64,000 nt of DNA from Melioribacter sp. (GCA_023250955.1 JAHEZQ010000016.1:1-64000); one strand, 5' to 3'. Counted from the first letter of the stretch, positions 44,683 through 53,830 are shown. Numbers and translations: made by a program. Notes: generated by a model from the sequence alone, not told the origin.

Positions 44683-45843
44683 ATGACAAGATTCAAAAAC
44701 ATTTCTCGCTCGGTTGTTATTCTTGGATTGATCAGCTTCTTTACTGATTTTGCAAGCGAGATGCTTTATCCAATTACGCCCATCTTCTTAACTGCTGTAC
44801 TCGGTGCTTCAATGTCTGTTGTCGGATTGATCGAAGGAATTGCGGAAGTAACTGCCGGATTTCTAAAAGGATATTTCGGAACTCTTTCAGACAGAATTGG
44901 TAAGCGCTCAATATTTGTTGTTATCGGTTATAGTCTATCCGGATTAGTAAAATCATTACCGGGATTGATAGCAACAGTACCTACAGTAATTTTTTCCCGC
45001 ATTGCAGACCGAATAGGAAAAGGAATCCGTACAGCACCACGGGATGCACTTCTTGCAAGTTATGCCAATGGAAATACTGGAGCTGTTTTTGGTTTTCATA
45101 GAGGGATGGATACGCTGGGCGCAGTTGCTGGTCCGTTGGCAGCACTTTTACTTCTTTACTTTTTTCCCGGAAAATATTCTTGGATTTATCTCTTCGCAAT
45201 TATTCCGTCCTTATTTGCTATCGGATTTACCTTTGTAGTAAAAGATGCAAAAGGAAGCGTCAAAAATTCTAAGAAAAAAGTTTACCGTGAATTCTGGAGA
45301 AGCGCTCCTCGTGAATATAAAATGTTGCTTATTGCACTCACTGTTTTTTCATTTGTTAACAGTAGTGATGTTTTTCTAATTCTAAAATCAAAACAAATTG
45401 CACACTCGGATGTAATCGCTATTCTCGGTTATGTGTTTTACAATTTAATTTATGCGATTGCATCTTATCCGGTTGGAATCTTAGCTGATAAATTCGGCAA
45501 GAAAAATATTTTTATTATTGGATTGCTAATTTTTTCAGTTGTCTATTTTGGTTTTGCAATGAATGATAATAATTTAATTGTTTGGATCCTTTTTGCGTTT
45601 TATGGAATTTATGCGTCAGCAACCGAAGGAGTATCAAAAGCTTGGGTTTCTGATTTGGTGCCGGATCACTTCCGTGGTTCTGCGATTGGGTTACTAACTG
45701 CTCTTTCAAGTTTTGCTGTAATGTTTGGTTCTTTTCTTACCGGAGTTTTGTGGGATAATTTTGGAGCGCAAGTTCCATTTGTTATTTCATCAATTGTCAG
45801 TTTTGTTATTGCAGCCGTTTTATTTTTTCTCAGGAAGAACTAA
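44683..45843 (+). CDS. MFS transporter
   Basis: The 386-residue protein has about 12 hydrophobic helices and typical MFS loop motifs: GTLSDRIGKRSIFV after TM2 and GILADKFGKKNIFI after TM8, with a conserved RIADRIGKGIRTAPRDALLA segment. It resembles drug-efflux-like MFS proteins of unknown substrate. It stands alone, followed by a large intergenic repeat. Confidence 0.9.
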   Translation: MTRFKNISRSVVILGLISFFTDFASEMLYPITPIFLTAVLGASMSVVGLIEGIAEVTAGFLKGYFGTLSDRIGKRSIFVVIGYSLSGLVKSLPGLIATVPTVIFSRIADRIGKGIRTAPRDALLASYANGNTGAVFGFHRGMDTLGAVAGPLAALLLLYFFPGKYSWIYLFAIIPSLFAIGFTFVVKDAKGSVKNSKKKVYREFWRSAPREYKMLLIALTVFSFVNSSDVFLILKSKQIAHSDVIAILGYVFYNLIYAIASYPVGILADKFGKKNIFIIGLLIFSVVYFGFAMNDNNLIVWILFAFYGIYASATEGVSKAWVSDLVPDHFRGSAIGLLTALSSFAVMFGSFLTGVLWDNFGAQVPFVISSIVSFVIAAVLFFLRKN

Positions 45844-45844
45844 A

Positions 45845-45931
45845 CTCTGCGTTCTTTGCGAAATTCTTTGCACCCTTTGCGGCTTAAAGCTTTAACGCAG
45901 AGAACGCAGAGGATACGCTAAGTTCGCAAAG
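45845..45931. repeat. CTCTGCGTTCT-type inverted repeat
   Basis: CTCTGCGTTCT (45845-45855) and AGAACGCAGAG (45901-45911) are perfect inverted copies. Overlapping them, CTTTGCGAA (45854-45862) and TTCGCAAAG (45923-45931) are a second exact pair. This kind of imperfect, wording-like repeat occurs widely between genes in this and other phyla. It lies directly after the MFS stop codon and might also stop transcription. Confidence 0.75.
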
Positions 45932-45999
45932 CAATAAATCAACCTTTTTCTTCTCACTTTCCAATTTGCTATTTTTACCAATGTTAATAAGATTTTATA

Positions 46000-46689
46000 A
46001 TGATGAAAGAAAAATTAGCTGTCGTTGCCGTTAGCGGAGGAATGGATAGTTGTGTTACTGCAGCGATTGCAAATCAAACATACAAACTCGCACTCATTCA
46101 TATCAATTACGGCCAGAGAACTGAAAACCGCGAGCTAAAAGCATTTCATGATATTGCCGATTTTTATAAAGCAGATAAAAGATTGGTAATTGACTTCGAT
46201 CATTTTACAAAGATCGGCGGCTCGTCTCTTACTGATAAATCAATCGAAGTAGCTAAAGCAGATCTTTCAAATAAAGAAATTCCAAGTTCGTATGTTCCAT
46301 TCCGCAATGCAAATATTTTAAGCGCGTGTGTAAGTTGGGCGGAAGTGATTAGCGCAGAAGCAGTTTTCGTAGGTGCTGTTTATGAAGATGCAAGCGGTTA
46401 CCCTGATTGCCGTCCGCAATTTTTCCAGGCATTCGAAAAGATGGTAGATGTTGGCACTAAGCCAGAAACAAAAATAAAAATTGAAACACCAATCATTTAT
46501 TTATCCAAAGCTGAGATTGTTAATAAAGGAGTTGAACTTCGTGCGCCGCTTCAATTAACTTGGTCGTGTTATCAAAATGAAGATGAAGCATGCGGAGTTT
46601 GTGATAGCTGTGCATTCCGTCTCCGTGGTTTTCAGCAAGCGGGAGTGGAAGACCAGATTCCGTATAAAATAAAACCGAAGTATTTTTAG
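46000..46689 (+). CDS. queC: 7-cyano-7-deazaguanine synthase
   Basis: The 229-residue enzyme makes preQ0 from 7-carboxy-7-deazaguanine in queuosine synthesis. It has the N-type ATP pyrophosphatase loop VSGGMDS (about residues 10-16), a conserved VPFRNANILS segment and the zinc motif C..CGVCDSC (about residues 189-207, SCYQNEDEACGVCDSC). All features are canonical. Its stop codon TAG overlaps the GGAGGG site of the next small gene, so the downstream genes are tightly coupled to it. Confidence 0.96.
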   Translation: MMKEKLAVVAVSGGMDSCVTAAIANQTYKLALIHINYGQRTENRELKAFHDIADFYKADKRLVIDFDHFTKIGGSSLTDKSIEVAKADLSNKEIPSSYVPFRNANILSACVSWAEVISAEAVFVGAVYEDASGYPDCRPQFFQAFEKMVDVGTKPETKIKIETPIIYLSKAEIVNKGVELRAPLQLTWSCYQNEDEACGVCDSCAFRLRGFQQAGVEDQIPYKIKPKYF

Positions 46690-46697
46690 GAGGGAAT

Positions 46698-46907
46698 ATG
46701 AAAAAGTATATGGTTTCACTTGTACGTGATTATGTAGTAGTCATTTCAGCCAAAAATGAAAATGAAGCAAAAGAATTTGCCGAATATTACATTGGCGGTG
46801 AAAAAGATTTATCAACAGGAAAAGATAGAAAAGAACACAAGTTTAACATTGAACAAATAGAAATGACAACAAATGACGCAATTGATGTGGAAGAAGATGA
46901 ATCGTAA
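46698..46907 (+). CDS. Small protein of unknown function between queC and the methyltransferase
   Basis: This 69-residue acidic protein has a perfect TAGGAGGGAAT before the ATG and starts 8 bases after the queC stop. It contains MVSLVRDYVVVISAKNENEA, a helix with AKEFAEYYIGG, and an acidic C-terminal DVEEDES. I do not recognise it. Its end overlaps the methyltransferase start region. Because it lies inside the restriction-modification cassette, it could be a control protein or just a coupled gene, but it has no clear helix-turn-helix. Confidence 0.7.
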   Translation: MKKYMVSLVRDYVVVISAKNENEAKEFAEYYIGGEKDLSTGKDRKEHKFNIEQIEMTTNDAIDVEEDES

Positions 46908-47772
46908 GACAAAAATATATTTAGGGGATTCTAAAAAAGTACTTAAAGATTTTGAAAGCAATTCAATTGATTTAATTTTTACTTCACCTCCATACGCCGA
47001 TAGTCGAAAGAATACTTATGGTGGAATCCATCCCGATAAATATGTTGAATGGTTTCTTCCATTTTCTAATGAATTACTTCGTGTACTAAAACCAACCGGG
47101 ACATTTGTTCTAAATATTAAAGAAAAAGTTGTTGAGGGAGAAAGACATACTTATGTAATTGATCTAATACATGAAATGAAAAAACAAGGTTGGCTATGGA
47201 CAGAAGAATTCATTTGGCATAAAAAAAATTCCTATCCCGGTAAATGGCCAAACCGTTTTCGCGATTCATGGGAGAGGTTATTACAATTTAACAAAGCTAA
47301 ACAGTTCAACATGTTTCAAGAAGAAGTAATGGTTCCAGTGGGAGATTGGGCTAAATCACGATTAAAAAACTTAAGTAAGACTGATAAGAAAAGAGATAAT
47401 GCAAAGAACGGAAGTGGATTTGGCAAAAATGTTTCAAACTGGTTGGGGCGTGATCTTGTTTATCCAACAAATGTTTTACATTTGGCTACAGAGTGTAACA
47501 ACAAGGAACATAGCGCCGCATTTCCAGACGAGTTGCCTGAATGGTTTATAAAACTTTTTACAAAGGAAGGTGATTTTGTTCTTGATCCTTTTATGGGTTC
47601 TGGTACAACAGTAAACGTTGCTAACAAAATGGGTAGAGTTGGTTTTGGAATTGAAATTGTAAAAGAATATTACAAATTGGCTGAAGGTCAATTGAGTCAA
47701 AATATTTTTGTAGATGAACCAAAGGTGAAATATGGCAAAACTAAAACTGGAAGACGTAAAAAAATACGTTGA
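46897..47772 (+). CDS. DNA methyltransferase of a type II RM system (beta-class)
   Basis: The 291-residue enzyme carries the catalytic motif TSPPYADSR (about residue 26) and the SAM-binding motif FVLDPFMGSGTTVNVA (about residue 226). This is the order of beta-class N4-cytosine/N6-adenine methyltransferases; SPPY is more usual for N4-methylcytosine. I start at ATG 46897 (GGAAG just upstream); ATGs at 46873 and 46885 are in frame. It overlaps the endonuclease gene by 41 bases. The target sequence cannot be read from the protein. Confidence 0.9.
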   Translation: MNRKTKIYLGDSKKVLKDFESNSIDLIFTSPPYADSRKNTYGGIHPDKYVEWFLPFSNELLRVLKPTGTFVLNIKEKVVEGERHTYVIDLIHEMKKQGWLWTEEFIWHKKNSYPGKWPNRFRDSWERLLQFNKAKQFNMFQEEVMVPVGDWAKSRLKNLSKTDKKRDNAKNGSGFGKNVSNWLGRDLVYPTNVLHLATECNNKEHSAAFPDELPEWFIKLFTKEGDFVLDPFMGSGTTVNVANKMGRVGFGIEIVKEYYKLAEGQLSQNIFVDEPKVKYGKTKTGRRKKIR

Positions 47773-48472
47773 ACAAAATATTGATTCTTTTCATGTAAAA
47801 AGACTTGAGAATTTGAAAGGCTTAAAACTTACAAGAATTCTCGTTAGAAAAAATCCATATCTATTCAAAGCTAAAAACACTTTAACTGCTCACGATCTAG
47901 TTAAAAACTTGCTTGATGCACATTTATCTTCTCAAGAAGAAACTATATTTGGTGAATTCCTTGAAGGGTTATCTATTTTTATTTGTGGAAAAGTTTTTAA
48001 GGGAAAAAAATCTGGAATAGTAGGCATCGATCTAGAGTTCGAAAAAAATAATGTAAAATATTTAGTTACAATAAAATCCGGTCCTAACTGGGGTAATAGT
48101 AGCCAAATCAATAAAATGAAAGAGGATTTCCGTCGAGCTAAAAAAACTTTGCGAACAAATACAAGTATGAAAAATATTGTTTGTGTTAATGGTTGTTGTT
48201 ATGGTCGAGATAATCAAGCAGATAAGGGCGAATATTTGAAATTATGTGGACAACGTTTTTGGGAATTTATTTCTGGAGATAATAATCTTTATACGAGCAT
48301 CATTGATCCTTTAGGCCATCAAGCTAAATTAAAGAACGAAGAGTTTACTTTAGCTTATTCCCAATTGATAAATAAGTTCACTTTAGAATTCTCACAGGAT
48401 TTTTGTGTTAATGGAATTATTGATTGGCAAAACTTGGTAAAATTCAATTCATCTATAAAAAAGGAAAAGTGA
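47732..48472 (+). CDS. PmeII-type type II restriction endonuclease
   Basis: The 246-residue protein resembles the PmeII family of restriction endonucleases. Family-like segments are [20 protein letters not shown] and [15 protein letters not shown] candidate PD-(D/E)XK-type site reads [20 protein letters not shown], with Asp, Glu and Lys in the order of that fold. It is cotranscribed with the adjacent methyltransferase, overlapping it by 41 bases, with AAAGGTGA before the ATG. Its recognition site is unknown. The TGA stop overlaps the queF ATG by one base. Confidence 0.8.
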   Translation: MAKLKLEDVKKYVEQNIDSFHVKRLENLKGLKLTRILVRKNPYLFKAKNTLTAHDLVKNLLDAHLSSQEETIFGEFLEGLSIFICGKVFKGKKSGIVGIDLEFEKNNVKYLVTIKSGPNWGNSSQINKMKEDFRRAKKTLRTNTSMKNIVCVNGCCYGRDNQADKGEYLKLCGQRFWEFISGDNNLYTSIIDPLGHQAKLKNEEFTLAYSQLINKFTLEFSQDFCVNGIIDWQNLVKFNSSIKKEK

Positions 48473-48846
48473 TGAACTCCAAACTTAAACTTCTCGTAAC
48501 ATTTCCTAATCCAAATCCGGAAAGAGATTATGTAATAATTCACACAGCACCGGAGTTTACATCGCTTTGTCCTAAAACCGGGCAGCCGGATTTTGCAACT
48601 ATCATTTTAGAATACATACCGGAAAAAATTTGTGTTGAGTTAAAGAGTTATAAGTTTTATCTCCAATCATTTAGAAACGACGGAATTTTTTTTGAAGCAG
48701 TGACAAATAAAATTCTTGATGATCTTGTAAAGGTTTGCAAACCGAGATATATGAAGATTACCGCAAAGTTCAACACGCGCGGTGGAATCTCATCGGAAAT
48801 TATTGCAGAACAGAAAAGAAAAAAATTAAAGAAAAAGTTTGTATGA
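48472..48846 (+). CDS. queF: NADPH-dependent 7-cyano-7-deazaguanine reductase
   Basis: The 124-residue enzyme reduces preQ0 to preQ1. The start is ATG 48472, overlapping the endonuclease TGA by one base (TGATG), with AAAAGG upstream. The active-site Cys is in [14 protein letters not shown] (about residue 32), followed by [14 protein letters not shown] for the Glu/substrate region and FNTRGGISS near the end. This is the short, unimodular (B. subtilis-like) QueF. queC and queF bracket a restriction-modification cassette. Confidence 0.95.
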   Translation: MNSKLKLLVTFPNPNPERDYVIIHTAPEFTSLCPKTGQPDFATIILEYIPEKICVELKSYKFYLQSFRNDGIFFEAVTNKILDDLVKVCKPRYMKITAKFNTRGGISSEIIAEQKRKKLKKKFV

Positions 48847-48908
48847 ATGATGATTCGAAAACATGATAACATTTAACACGTAACTATAAATAAAAATTTG
48901 GAGAGACA

Positions 48909-50300
48909 ATGGCTGCAAAAAAAATAATTAAAAGAAGCTGGGCTGAACCGTTCAAAATTAAAATGGTTGAGCCGATAAAAATGACAAACAAAGATTACCG
49001 GGAAAAATGTGCAAAGGTTGCCGGTTATAATACTTTCTTACTTAAGAGCGCAGATGTTTACATAGATTTACTTACAGACAGCGGTACAAACGCAATGAGC
49101 GATTATCAATGGGCAGGGATGATGTTGGGTGATGAAGCTTATGCAGGCAGTAGAAATTTTTATTATTTGTGGGACAATGTAAAAAAATATTACGGAATGC
49201 CTTACTTCGTTCCCACTCATCAAGGCAGAGCGGCAGAACATATGATATCACAAATTTTAATTTCACCAGATAATGTTGTTCCCGGCAACATGTATTTTAC
49301 AACAACACGCGAACATATTGAAATTGCCGGCGGTAGATTTGTTGATGTTATTATTGATGAAGCACACGATCCGCAAAATACTCATCCTTTTAAAGGCAAC
49401 ATTGATCTGAATAAACTAGAAGATACTATAAAAAAAGTAGGTGCAAAAAATATTCCTTATGTGTTCATGGCGGGGCCGGTTAATATGGCTGGTGGACAAC
49501 CATTTTCAATTTCGAATTTGAAAGCAGTACGCTCACTTCTTAATAAATATAAAATTAAACTTTGGTTCGATGCTACAAGAGCAACAGAAAATGCATACTT
49601 TATTAAAATGCGCGAAAAAGGGCATGAGAATAAAACAATTGCGGCAATTTTAAAAGAAATGTGTTCTTACTTTGATGGATTGTGGGTGAGCGCTAAAAAA
49701 GATTTGATGGTTAACATCGGCGGATTCCTTGCAACTCGTGATAAACGTGTTTTTGAAGAAGCGCGTAATATGGTTGTGGTTTATGAAGGACTTCATACTT
49801 ACGGCGGACTTGCCGGACGCGATATGGAAGCTATGGCTAGAGGAATAGAAGAAATGGTTGAGTTCGATAATGTTAGAGCAAGAATTGGACAAGTTGAGTA
49901 TTGCGGTAAACAACTTGAGAAATATAATATTCCTATGGTATATCCGTTTGGAGGACATGCAATATTTCTTGATGCAAAAAAATTCTTACCTCATTTATCA
50001 CAGGATGTATTCCCGGCACAAACTTTAGCTTCGGAAATTTATATTGACAGCGGTGTACGCGCAATGGAACGCGGTGTAGTTTCTGCGGGACGCGATCCGA
50101 AGACCGGGAAACACCGTTATCCAAAACTTGAATTAGTACGTTTAACTTTTCCAAGACGTGTCTATACACAAGCTCATATTGATGTTACTGTTGAATCTGT
50201 TGCACAAGTCTTTGAGAATAGAAAAAAGATTAAGGGATTAAAGATGGTTTATGAACCGAAACAATTAAGATTCTTCCAGGCAAGATTTAAAAAACTGTAA
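48909..50300 (+). CDS. Beta-eliminating lyase, tyrosine phenol-lyase type
   Basis: The 463-residue PLP enzyme belongs to the tryptophanase/tyrosine phenol-lyase family. The PLP lysine is in SAKKDLMVNIGG and the aspartate in FDATR. Two specificity positions favour tyrosine phenol-lyase: MYFTTTREH has Thr where tryptophanases have FDTT, and GVRAMERG has the Arg region where tryptophanases read VEIG. It would make phenol, pyruvate and ammonia from tyrosine, but a different substrate is possible since the AGPVN stretch differs from both. GGAGAG lies 5 bases before the ATG. Confidence 0.85.
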   Translation: MAAKKIIKRSWAEPFKIKMVEPIKMTNKDYREKCAKVAGYNTFLLKSADVYIDLLTDSGTNAMSDYQWAGMMLGDEAYAGSRNFYYLWDNVKKYYGMPYFVPTHQGRAAEHMISQILISPDNVVPGNMYFTTTREHIEIAGGRFVDVIIDEAHDPQNTHPFKGNIDLNKLEDTIKKVGAKNIPYVFMAGPVNMAGGQPFSISNLKAVRSLLNKYKIKLWFDATRATENAYFIKMREKGHENKTIAAILKEMCSYFDGLWVSAKKDLMVNIGGFLATRDKRVFEEARNMVVVYEGLHTYGGLAGRDMEAMARGIEEMVEFDNVRARIGQVEYCGKQLEKYNIPMVYPFGGHAIFLDAKKFLPHLSQDVFPAQTLASEIYIDSGVRAMERGVVSAGRDPKTGKHRYPKLELVRLTFPRRVYTQAHIDVTVESVAQVFENRKKIKGLKMVYEPKQLRFFQARFKKL

Positions 50301-50309
50301 TCTATTTTT

Positions 50310-50395
50310 GTCATGCTGATCACGACTTGTCGGGAGAAGCATCTCAAACTCAATATTTGAGATTTTTCATCCCGCTCAACGGGACTCAGAATGAC
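50310..50395. repeat. Imperfect hairpin repeat of the GTCATNCTGA...TCAGAATGAC family
   Basis: The element starts GTCATGCTGA and ends TCAGAATGAC, with the internal inverted pairs ATCTCAAA/TTTGAGAT around CTCAATA. It belongs to the same family as the repeat at 59917-59989. It lies directly after the lyase gene. Confidence 0.75.
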
Positions 50396-50407
50396 CGAAT
50401 CAATTAT

Positions 50408-50432
50408 GGGCGAGAGCAACTCGCCCAATTTT
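50408..50432 (+). terminator. Hairpin with T run before glnD
   Basis: GGGCGAG (50408-50414) pairs with CTCGCCC (50420-50426) around AGCAA, followed by AATTTTT. It ends 6 bases before glnD, so it may terminate the lyase transcript and sit in the glnD leader. Confidence 0.65.
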
Positions 50433-50438
50433 TAAATT

Positions 50439-52994
50439 ATGGAACCACTTAAGCTAAAAGAAAAATTTTTCGAGGATCGTGATAGAATCTTCAACACAGA
50501 AGATCTTCTCAAAGATCCGTTTAAATTCTCCGTTAAGTGGAGTATTCTTGTTGAAGAATATATTCTAAAAGTATTGAAAGGAATAAAACTTAATTGTGCT
50601 GTTGCGTCAGTCGGAAGTTTTAGCAGACGCGAACTTTCTCCTTACTCTGATATAGATCTGATGTTCATTTTCGAAAAAATAGATGGGAATGAAGCAGTAA
50701 TAAATAATTGTATTACAATGCTATGGGATGCCGGTATAGAAGTCTCTCATACAATTCGTGATTTTTCCGATATTCAAAAATTTCTTAATTCAGATCTTCA
50801 TGCATTCACTCAATTTTTCGAAACAAGATATATTCTTGGAAATGAAAAGCTTTACCACAAATGGAATAAAAAAATATTTGAATTTTTAACTGAAAAACAC
50901 AAGAAGAAATTAATTCAAGATTTTTTTGAAGACATAAAACTTCGTTATGCTAAATACGGTGAATCAGCAAAAGTACTTGAACCCAATGTTAAATATACCG
51001 CAGGCGGTTTACGCGATCTTCAGGTTATAGAATGGATATTCACTTTAAAAAATGATTTGTTGCTCACTTCTCAAGAAGAAATTACCCAAACACAAAATTT
51101 CTTAAGCATTCTTAAAGGGAATAAAATTCTTATCCCGCGGGCTGTTGCGCGTTTGCAGGAAAGTTACCGGTTTATTCTTAATGCCCGCAATCACCTTCAC
51201 TTGATAAGTAAATATAAAAATGACAGACTCGAATTTATTTATCAAGAAAAAATAGCAAACGTTCTAGGTTATTCCGGAGACGGCTGGCATGCGTATATGA
51301 GAAAATATTTCGATGCAGCGAATATTATAAAAAGATTTACCAGCACAATGATAAAACGTTTCAACGAGGAATTTACTTCGCCAATCAGTGATTTCTTGTT
51401 GATGCATCTTGATGATGATTTTTCCTTAAAAGGAAATGTTATTTATCAGACAAGTAAGACAGAGCTTTCATTATCCATAATATTGCGCTCATTATATTAC
51501 AGGGGATTATACGATGCACGCTTTGATGAACCTCTCCGCACAAAAATTATTGAAGCAATAATAGATCATGAAGAAACACAAATATTAGAAACAAGATCAT
51601 CTGTTTTTTTCCGTGAAATATTAAAGCTGCCTAAAAATGTTGGAAAAACTTTAGCAACCATGAATGAACTCGGTGTTCTTGCAGCATTCCTTCCCGAGTT
51701 TAAGGAATTGGTCGGATATTTTCAGCCCGGAGTTTATCATTGTTACACTGCTGATGAACACACAATAATTGCTTTAACTACTCTTGAACAGCTTTCAGAA
51801 GAAACTTCCTTGCTGGGTAAATTATTTCAAGGTGTAAAACATAAAGACATTTTATATCTGGCTGTTCTTTTTCATGATATTGCCAAACCAATAAGTTTAT
51901 CCGGGCACGAGATCATTGGAGCGGAGATAGCAAATTCCGTTATGGAGAGACTCGGTTACAGTTTTGAAGAAATTGAAACAGTTCAGTTCCTTGTACATCA
52001 TCATTTAACGATGGAACAAGTAGCATTCCGTCGTAATCTTAATGATCCGTCAACGTTGAATAGTTTTGCTGATTTATTTCCTAATTCAGAATGGCTTGAT
52101 CTTTTGTATTTACTCACTTATGCAGATCTCTCGGCTGTATCACAAGTTGTATGGACACAATGGAAGAGTGAACTATTAAACGAGTTATACCGTAAAACAA
52201 AAACAATGCTGGATGATAGAATCAGCGGTCAGGAATTACTTTCATACAATTTAAAAGATATTATTCAGAGCTCGGATATTTATTCCGAAGAATCGTTCAA
52301 AGATCATATTGAATCAATTAATGACATAAGTTATCTGCAGCATTTTTCCACAGAAGAAATAAATCGTCACATTGAAGAAATCGAAAAAGGATCGCCGGTT
52401 TCTGTCTTCTTTAAAGAAGAAAGCGATTTTACCGTTGTAACTGTAATTACACGCGATTCAGAAGCATTGCTTTCTCGAATGTGCGGTGCGCTTTCTATTA
52501 ACGATCTTAATATTCACGATGCGAAAATATTTACTCGTAAAGATGGAATTGTTATTGACAGCTTTAATGTTTCCGATTTCAGAACGGGCAATGTAGTTGA
52601 TGATGGACGATTTACAAAAATTACGAATGATCTTTATCTGGCAGTAGAGAACGAATTACAAATCACAAAAGAGTTTAACAAAATAAAATCTAAATGGTGG
52701 CGCATAGAGAATAAGCTTTTTAAGAGAAAAGGAAAAATCAAAATTGTTTTCGAGAAACATGATAAATATACAATCATAGATATTTTTTCTTCCGATCGTC
52801 TCGGGCTGCTTTATCAAATAACAAAAAAGATGAACGAACTTGGTCTTTCTATTTACTTTGCAAAAATTTCCACCAAGGCAGATGATGTTGTAGATTCATT
52901 TTACATTCTTGACCGGAATAGAAAAAAGATTTCCTCCGATGTTTATCAATTAATAACTCACGAATTAACTCAAACAATTGAAGAAATGTTATAG
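50439..52994 (+). CDS. glnD: GlnD-like bifunctional uridylyltransferase/uridylyl-removing enzyme
   Basis: The 851-residue protein has the GlnD order. A nucleotidyltransferase domain shows GSFSRRELSPYSDIDL (about residues 58-73), with the two aspartates. An HD domain shows YTADEHTI (about 433), VLFHDIAKP (about 475) and HHHLTMEQ. Two ACT domains lie at about 663 and 776 (TRDSEALLSRMCGAL and SSDRLGLLYQITKKM). It would modify PII proteins according to glutamine. No glnB lies in this window. Confidence 0.92.
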   Translation: MEPLKLKEKFFEDRDRIFNTEDLLKDPFKFSVKWSILVEEYILKVLKGIKLNCAVASVGSFSRRELSPYSDIDLMFIFEKIDGNEAVINNCITMLWDAGIEVSHTIRDFSDIQKFLNSDLHAFTQFFETRYILGNEKLYHKWNKKIFEFLTEKHKKKLIQDFFEDIKLRYAKYGESAKVLEPNVKYTAGGLRDLQVIEWIFTLKNDLLLTSQEEITQTQNFLSILKGNKILIPRAVARLQESYRFILNARNHLHLISKYKNDRLEFIYQEKIANVLGYSGDGWHAYMRKYFDAANIIKRFTSTMIKRFNEEFTSPISDFLLMHLDDDFSLKGNVIYQTSKTELSLSIILRSLYYRGLYDARFDEPLRTKIIEAIIDHEETQILETRSSVFFREILKLPKNVGKTLATMNELGVLAAFLPEFKELVGYFQPGVYHCYTADEHTIIALTTLEQLSEETSLLGKLFQGVKHKDILYLAVLFHDIAKPISLSGHEIIGAEIANSVMERLGYSFEEIETVQFLVHHHLTMEQVAFRRNLNDPSTLNSFADLFPNSEWLDLLYLLTYADLSAVSQVVWTQWKSELLNELYRKTKTMLDDRISGQELLSYNLKDIIQSSDIYSEESFKDHIESINDISYLQHFSTEEINRHIEEIEKGSPVSVFFKEESDFTVVTVITRDSEALLSRMCGALSINDLNIHDAKIFTRKDGIVIDSFNVSDFRTGNVVDDGRFTKITNDLYLAVENELQITKEFNKIKSKWWRIENKLFKRKGKIKIVFEKHDKYTIIDIFSSDRLGLLYQITKKMNELGLSIYFAKISTKADDVVDSFYILDRNRKKISSDVYQLITHELTQTIEEML

Positions 52995-53002
52995 GTGATA
53001 AA

Positions 53003-53830
53003 TTGAATTTCATGAATAAAACAAATCCAATTGGTTTTTTTGATTCCGGTATTGGCGGATTAACAGTTGTTAGATCGGTTACACGATTAATGCCGAACGA
53101 AAATATTGTTTACTTTGGTGATACTGCCCGCGTTCCGTATGGATCGAAATCCAATGATACTGTTGTTGAATATTCTCTTCAAGCAGCAAATTTCCTTTTA
53201 AGGAAAAATATTAAACTGCTTGTTGTTGCATGCAACACTGCATCATCTGTTGCTCTTAAAGAATTAAGAAAATTTTTAACGATACCAGTTATTGGAATGA
53301 TTGAACCCGGCGCAAAGATGGCTCTTCAAGAATCGAGAAGAGGAATAGTTGGAGTAATTGGAACACGCGCAACAATAAATAATAAAGCTTATGCGCACGA
53401 GTTGAAAAAATTAAATCCAAAAGTAAAAGTTTACGAAAAAGCCTGTCCCTTATTTGTTCCACTTGCAGAGGAAGGATGGCTTGATCACAAAGTAACGGAG
53501 CTTGTAGCAAAAGAATATTTGGGAGATTTTCACAAAAATAAAATAGATAGTTTAATTCTTGGCTGTACACATTACCCGATACTTCAAGATGTAATTCAAA
53601 AAGTTGTCGGGAAAAATGTAAAGTTGATTGATTCCGGAACTCCAGCGGCAAGATTGGTTGAAGATTATTTGAACGGAAGACAACTACGCAATCAGTCTGT
53701 TCATCACGGCCAAAGTGAATTTTATGTCAGCGATGTTCCCGTAAAATTTAGAGAAGTCGCCGAGAGATTTCTTGGCAAGAAAATTACTCATTTGCACAAA
53801 GTTGAGTTAGATGAACTAACTAATGAGTAA
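53003..53830 (+). CDS. murI: Glutamate racemase
   Basis: The 275-residue enzyme supplies D-glutamate for peptidoglycan. It has FDSGIGGLTVV with the first catalytic region, ACNTASS with one catalytic cysteine (about residue 75) and LGCTHYP with the second (about residue 186), as in family members. I keep TTG 53003 as start because AGGTGA lies 4 to 5 bases upstream; ATG 53012 is the alternative and makes the N-terminus closer to most family members. It starts 8 bases after glnD and is probably in the same operon. Confidence 0.94.
   Translation: MNFMNKTNPIGFFDSGIGGLTVVRSVTRLMPNENIVYFGDTARVPYGSKSNDTVVEYSLQAANFLLRKNIKLLVVACNTASSVALKELRKFLTIPVIGMIEPGAKMALQESRRGIVGVIGTRATINNKAYAHELKKLNPKVKVYEKACPLFVPLAEEGWLDHKVTELVAKEYLGDFHKNKIDSLILGCTHYPILQDVIQKVVGKNVKLIDSGTPAARLVEDYLNGRQLRNQSVHHGQSEFYVSDVPVKFREVAERFLGKKITHLHKVELDELTNE

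Noticed and set aside
45932..45999. preQ1 riboswitch before queC
   Set aside because: I looked for a short C-rich hairpin with an A-rich tail as in preQ1-I and did not find one.
48909..50300. Plain tryptophanase annotation
   Set aside because: Two specificity positions match tyrosine phenol-lyase and not tryptophanase.
53289..53651. 120-residue minus-strand frame in murI
   Set aside because: Antisense of a conserved enzyme; leucine-rich, shadow composition.
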